64,000 nt of DNA from Bacteroidota bacterium (lineage in GTDB: Bacteria > Bacteroidota > Bacteroidia > B-17B0 > Aurantibacillaceae), in NCBI GenBank assembly GCA_003153315.1, contig PLYA01000040.1, forward strand, positions 1 through 64,000. The letters are read 5' to 3'. Below the pieces are notes generated by a model, which saw nothing but the letters and a program-made list of their open reading frames with translations, was not told the origin of the DNA and made no database searches. Position 1 is the first letter of the stretch, and each line of letters opens with the position of its first letter. Positions 60,982 through 64,000 of this stretch are shown one piece after another. A program made the translations under genes and the position numbers.

Positions 60982-61041
60982 CTCGAACCAAGGACCCTCA
61001 GATTATGAGTCTGATGCTCTAACCAACTGAGCTATAGGAGC
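60968..61041 (-). tRNA. tRNA-Met (anticodon CAT)
   Basis: 74 nt without CCA. Acceptor GCTCCTA pairs with TGGGAGC, discriminator A. The D arm is GCTCAGTTGGTTAGAGC, the anticodon loop CTCATAA with anticodon CAT (61005-61007 on the plus strand), and the T arm CTTGG-TTCGAGC-CCAAG. Elongator Met is more likely than Ile-CAT from the overall shape, but the latter is not excluded. Its 3' end is the att site of the element, and it has its own promoter at 61056-61086. Confidence 0.93.
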
Positions 61042-61055
61042 TAAAAAATGAGGTG

Positions 61056-61086
61056 CAAAAATACACTTTAGCAGGTAATATTCAAA
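61056..61086 (-). promoter_or_regulatory. Promoter of the tRNA-Met gene
   Basis: On the minus strand TTTG (61083-61086), a 19-bp gap, then TATTTTTG (61056-61063): a full Bacteroidota promoter. Transcription should start about 8-10 bp before the tRNA 5' end. Confidence 0.65.
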
Positions 61087-61131
61087 TAATATTGATTTTA
61101 AATAAAAATGCTTAATGCAGGTTCACAGAAA

Positions 61132-61518
61132 TTAAAAGCTTTGACTTTCTTCCTTGCTTTTATGCCTAGTAAACAGGTCTGTAATAAAGGAAATTATTTT
61201 TTCTTTATTGTTTTTAATAAGCGGAGCCACCAGTTTTTCAATTATAAAGGTTGTTATAACGCCTTTAGCCGAATTACTTTTATTAAATATCTTTCCAACT
61301 ATAAAGTTGGTTGTGGCTTTAAAACCATCTTCTCTAAACTCTTTATCGTTGGCTAAATCTTTTACCGTTCTTTTTATAATATTCTTTAGCCGAAGGCTCT
61401 CATATAACTCTTTTGCATTATTTTTCAGCTCAATCTCCTGCGTATGTTTTAACCCATCAAGTTGAGAAATATGAAGCGTAAGCTCCTCATAAGTATGTAC
61501 TTTAAACCTGCTCATCAC
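61132..61518 (-). CDS. Small helical protein of the YtxH/holin-family operon
   Basis: 128 residues. An N-terminal helical domain, then hydrophobic stretches (VITTFIIEKLVAPLIKN, KIISFITDLF) too short to be clear transmembrane segments. The start overlaps the holin-family gene by 17 bp. Third gene of the operon. Family not recognised; a membrane-peripheral envelope protein is inferred. Confidence 0.6.
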   Translation of the reverse strand: MMSRFKVHTYEELTLHISQLDGLKHTQEIELKNNAKELYESLRLKNIIKRTVKDLANDKEFREDGFKATTNFIVGKIFNKSNSAKGVITTFIIEKLVAPLIKNNKEKIISFITDLFTRHKSKEESQSF

Positions 61519-61867
61519 TCAGAATTTTTTTAATAATACGATTGCGTAATGGGTTGATAAGTAATTTCTTTTTGCCAATCAAAAAGATAATAGTTACCAA
61601 TAGGTAAAAACCCGATATAATAAAAAAGCCCGAATAACTATTTCCAAGCAATGATGAAATATAATATCCAAGCGCCATATTAATAAAGAAGAAAAACATA
61701 CTGATAACAGTAGCTACCAATAAAAACTCAATGCTCTGCGCACTAACATCGGCTACTTTTTGAGTAACTTTAAGCGTAACTAAATCATAACGTGTATTTA
61801 CGTATTCCTTAAGATTTTCTGTAAGTTTTTCAAATGGATTGTTTTCTTCCTGCATAATTTTTAGCAA
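61502..61867 (-). CDS. Phage-holin-family (DUF1469-like) membrane protein
   Basis: 121 residues. An amphipathic N-terminus (FEKLTENLKEYVNTRYDLVTLKVTQKVADVS), then two transmembrane helices at about 45-68 and 80-102, and a basic C-terminus. This Actinobacteria-to-Bacteroidota family is called holin-like but in chromosomes is usually paired with a YtxH gene. Its start is adjacent to the stop of the YtxH gene. A role in envelope stress is inferred. It is outside the integrative element. Confidence 0.75.
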   Translation of the reverse strand: MLKIMQEENNPFEKLTENLKEYVNTRYDLVTLKVTQKVADVSAQSIEFLLVATVISMFFFFINMALGYYISSLLGNSYSGFFIISGFYLLVTIIFLIGKKKLLINPLRNRIIKKILSDEQV

Positions 61868-62152
61868 TTAAGACATATTGTTTTTTATCTGATGCGCCTT
61901 TTCTTCCACCATTTCTTTTGCCTTGTCAAGTCCCTGACTTAAGGTTTGCTCCATTTCACTTACTTTCTTCCTAATGGTGTCAATCACCTCTTTTATTTCT
62001 TCTTCCGCATCGTGCGCCATATCATTCGCATCATCGGCTAATTTTTTACGTGTTTCAGAACCTTTGTCGGGTGCCATTAACATGCCAATTGCTACCCCTA
62101 CTGCCGCTCCTACTAGCAAGGCTCCTATTACTTTTGTTGTGTTATTACTCAT
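61868..62152 (-). CDS. YtxH-domain protein
   Basis: 94 residues. A Gly-rich transmembrane segment GALLVGAAVGVAIGMLMAP (about 10-28) followed by GSETRKKL, the YtxH signature, then a long charged helix of KxxxE heptads. These small membrane-anchored coiled-coil proteins are general stress-linked. First gene of the three-gene operon with the holin-family and helical proteins. Confidence 0.85.
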   Translation of the reverse strand: MSNNTTKVIGALLVGAAVGVAIGMLMAPDKGSETRKKLADDANDMAHDAEEEIKEVIDTIRKKVSEMEQTLSQGLDKAKEMVEEKAHQIKNNMS

Positions 62153-62297
62153 GGTTATTTTATATTTAATTATAAGTAAAAGTATTGTTTCAATAGGATA
62201 ATAGCATTGATAAATGTCATATAAATAGATAACAAAAAACAGATTTTAATTGCAAAAAACGCTATTTTCCATGTCGAAAAAAAGGAAAAAGAATGTT

Positions 62298-63320
62298 TTA
62301 AGCGGACTGAAACTGTTTTAAAAAACGCACATCATTTTCGAAAAACAAGCGTATATCTGTAATTTTATATTTAAGCATGGCTATGCGCTCTATACCCATT
62401 CCAAAGGCAAAACCTGTATATTTAGTAGCATCTATGCCGCAATTAGTAAGTACTTGTGGGTCAACCATACCGCAACCTAAAATCTCTAACCAACCACTGT
62501 GTTTACAAATATTACAACCCTCTCCTTTACAAATAGTACAGGATATATCTACCTCAGCACTTGGTTCAGTAAAAGGAAAGAAGCTTGGACGTAAACGTAT
62601 TTTAGTTTCCTCTCCAAAAAAACGTTGGGCAAAATACAAGATGGTTTGTTTTAAATCGGCAAAAGAAACTTTAGTATCAATATACAAGCCTTCTACCTGA
62701 TGAAACTGGCAATGACTGCGTGCAGAAACAGTTTCATTGCGATATACACGCCCCGGAGAAATCGTGCGGATGGGCGGTTTGTTGTTCTCCATTAAATGTA
62801 CCTGTGCCGATGAGGTTTGGGTACGCAATACTATTTCGGGATTTGTTTGTATGTAAAAAGTATCCTGCATATCACGCGCAGGATGATCTTCGGGAGTATT
62901 AAGGGCCGTAAAGTTATGCCAGTCATCTTCTATCTCTCGCCCCTCGCTTAGAGTGAAACCAATGTCTTCAAATATCTTTATGATTTCCTTTTTTACAATA
63001 TGTATAGGGTGTAAAGAACCTATTTCAGTTCCATGTTCGGCGGGCAAACTTAAATCAATATCCTGAAAAGAGCTTTGGTTTTGTAATTCAAAGACATCTT
63101 TAAAGTGATTTATTTTTTCCTGCGCTTTGTTTTTAAGTTCGTTTAATTTAGCGCCAAACTCACGTTTTAATTCCGGAGCAACGGTTTTAAAGTCATCAAA
63201 CAGGACTGTTATCTCTCCTTTTTTACTAAGCCACTTAATGCGGTATTCCTCTATATGCTCCTTACTCTTCGCCGAAAAGTTTTCTACCTCTTCTAATATT
63301 GCTTCAATTTTCTCTTTCAT
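62298..63320 (-). CDS. pheS: Phenylalanine--tRNA ligase alpha subunit
   Basis: 340 residues. An N-terminal coiled coil (EYRIKWLSKKGEITVLFDDF), then class II catalytic motifs: HPIHIVKKEIIKIFEDIGF, HWNNFTAL-type HNFTALNTPEDHPARDMQDTFYI, and RTQTSSAQVHLM with GRVYRNETVSARSHCQFHQVEGLYID. The Cys-rich insertion CTICKGEGCNICKHSGWLEILGCGMV matches the bacterial PheS zinc-like element, and motif 3 is FAFGMGIERIAMLKY. It charges tRNA-Phe with the beta subunit PheT, which is not in the window. Confidence 0.97.
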   Translation of the reverse strand: MKEKIEAILEEVENFSAKSKEHIEEYRIKWLSKKGEITVLFDDFKTVAPELKREFGAKLNELKNKAQEKINHFKDVFELQNQSSFQDIDLSLPAEHGTEIGSLHPIHIVKKEIIKIFEDIGFTLSEGREIEDDWHNFTALNTPEDHPARDMQDTFYIQTNPEIVLRTQTSSAQVHLMENNKPPIRTISPGRVYRNETVSARSHCQFHQVEGLYIDTKVSFADLKQTILYFAQRFFGEETKIRLRPSFFPFTEPSAEVDISCTICKGEGCNICKHSGWLEILGCGMVDPQVLTNCGIDATKYTGFAFGMGIERIAMLKYKITDIRLFFENDVRFLKQFQSA

Positions 63321-63340
63321 AGAACGCCAGATACAATTCT

Positions 63341-64000
63341 TTATTCTTTAATGATTTTTGTTTGATAAATAAGTTCGCTTCCACTAAGAATGCGTACTTG
63401 ATAAACACCTGAGTTTACATCCAAGTTAATATTGGTTAATTGATTCGTTAATTGTTTTTTAAACACAACTTGTCCCAATTGATTATATATAGTTAGCTGC
63501 ACATTATCAATCAGGTTATCTGTTTTAAGGGTCATATTTCCATTACTTGGATTTGGATAAACCATAAACTGATATTTATTATTACTTATTTGTTTTATCC
63601 CCAATGATTGAGGGCAAATATTAAGTGTTGAAACCCCGCTTTTAAGAACTGTATGGGTGTTGTGGGCTGTTATAGTTGCCGGATTACCTGAAATAGTTGC
63701 CGGATTATTTATAATAGCTACCCCGTTTATTATAGTGGGAACAGGATGTGTTTGATTACAACTATCGCTATTGCCTTTTTTATCAGTTTTTACTAAATAA
63801 AAGCTACTGCTATCCACACTATAGCTTTGCGTATATCCGCTTAAAACAAAACCACTATCTGCTGTTTGTGCAATTGCGTATGCAATATCATCTCCATTGC
63901 CACCAAAAGTGGAGTTAAAAAGCATACTTCCGTTTTTATTGGTTTTAAGTAAATAAAAATCGCTTGCCCCATGTCCAAAACTATAGCTAGAACCGCCAAT
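63341..64000 (-). CDS. T9SS type A sorting-domain protein, 5' end beyond the window
   Basis: The frame is open through the window end; only the last 219 residues are seen. Upstream residues (GGSSYSFGHGASDFYLLKTNKNGS, split across the window edge) and the following FNSTFGGNGDDIAYAIAQTADSGFVLSGYT show a repeated segment (SFG...DFYL(L/V)KTxKxG) of the kind found in delta-60/beta-propeller-like T9SS proteins. The C-terminal 80 residues are the type A sorting domain: FMVYPNPSNGNMTLKTDN, YNQLGQVVFKK and a final GVYQVRILSG. It is predicted to be exported to the surface. Full length unknown. Confidence 0.8.
   Translation of the reverse strand: MGGSSYSFGHGASDFYLLKTNKNGSMLFNSTFGGNGDDIAYAIAQTADSGFVLSGYTQSYSVDSSSFYLVKTDKKGNSDSCNQTHPVPTIINGVAIINNPATISGNPATITAHNTHTVLKSGVSTLNICPQSLGIKQISNNKYQFMVYPNPSNGNMTLKTDNLIDNVQLTIYNQLGQVVFKKQLTNQLTNINLDVNSGVYQVRILSGSELIYQTKIIKE

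Noticed and set aside
61502-61867. Phage holin as a sign of a prophage
   Set aside because: The holin-family name covers common chromosomal membrane proteins paired with YtxH, and the gene lies outside the att repeats.

Overview
The window is AT-rich DNA from a member of the Bacteroidota, probably a Chitinophagales/Sphingobacteriales-like or related gliding lineage. Reasons: several secreted proteins end in type IX secretion (T9SS) sorting domains of both the type A and the gliding-motility-associated (type B) kind; clade-typical families are present (DUF4290 next to murA, HU-CCDC81/SPOR protein, beta-flower protein, PorE-like OmpA protein); promoters of the form TTG-N19-21-TAnnTTTG are visible; Shine-Dalgarno sequences are not conspicuous. 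The envelope is Gram-negative (lpxB, kdsA) with meso-diaminopimelate peptidoglycan (mpl).

Layout. 0.2-4.8 kb: envelope genes (SPFH lipoprotein, metallo-beta-lactamase-fold hydrolase, barrel proteins, a PagL-like lipid A deacylase). 5.1-5.8 kb: a lone HNH nuclease. 5.9-9.3 kb: a tight operon surE - small membrane protein - lpxB - SpoIID-like. 9.4-10.4 kb: HU/SPOR protein. 10.8-20.2 kb: two adjacent, related giant adhesin-like T9SS proteins. 20.2-31.5 kb: housekeeping genes (mpl, rluE, an ASKHA sugar kinase, a small tyrosine phosphatase, an FSA/transaldolase, a CrtI/RetSat-like oxidoreductase), an unusual YD-like-repeat/AAA+ fusion at 27.8-30.0 kb, and a di-haem peroxidase with a small Cys-rich lipoprotein. 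31.5-32.8 kb: a gene-free repeat island. 32.8-34.0 kb: a HEPN-like protein. 34-41 kb: pirin, small proteins, a beta-flower repeat protein, and a TPR protein with a PorE-like OmpA/PD40 protein. 41.1-44.2 kb: kdnA-kdnB-kdsA, predicted to make 8-amino-Kdo for LPS. 44.3-46.3 kb: DUF4290-murA, the MurA having Asp in place of the catalytic Cys.

46.5-61.0 kb is an integrative element lodged in the 3' end of a tRNA-Met gene. It has a 15-bp direct repeat (attL/attR), an integrase next to attL, an excisionase-like HTH protein, a VapE-type ATPase with iteron-like repeats behind it, an OB-fold-like protein, and a cargo of an outer-membrane protein plus two T9SS-secreted proteins, one of 2040 residues. 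An XRE regulator lies near attR. No phage structural gene or relaxase is recognised. Beyond the tRNA are a YtxH/holin-family operon, pheS and a T9SS protein cut by the window end.

The most unusual feature is a set of at least four intergenic arrays (1-103, 4897-5064, 10462-10692, 32217-32468) built on an exact 21-bp period but with a different unit sequence at each locus. They are not CRISPRs: the units are contiguous and there are no spacers. I know of no described class that they fit.
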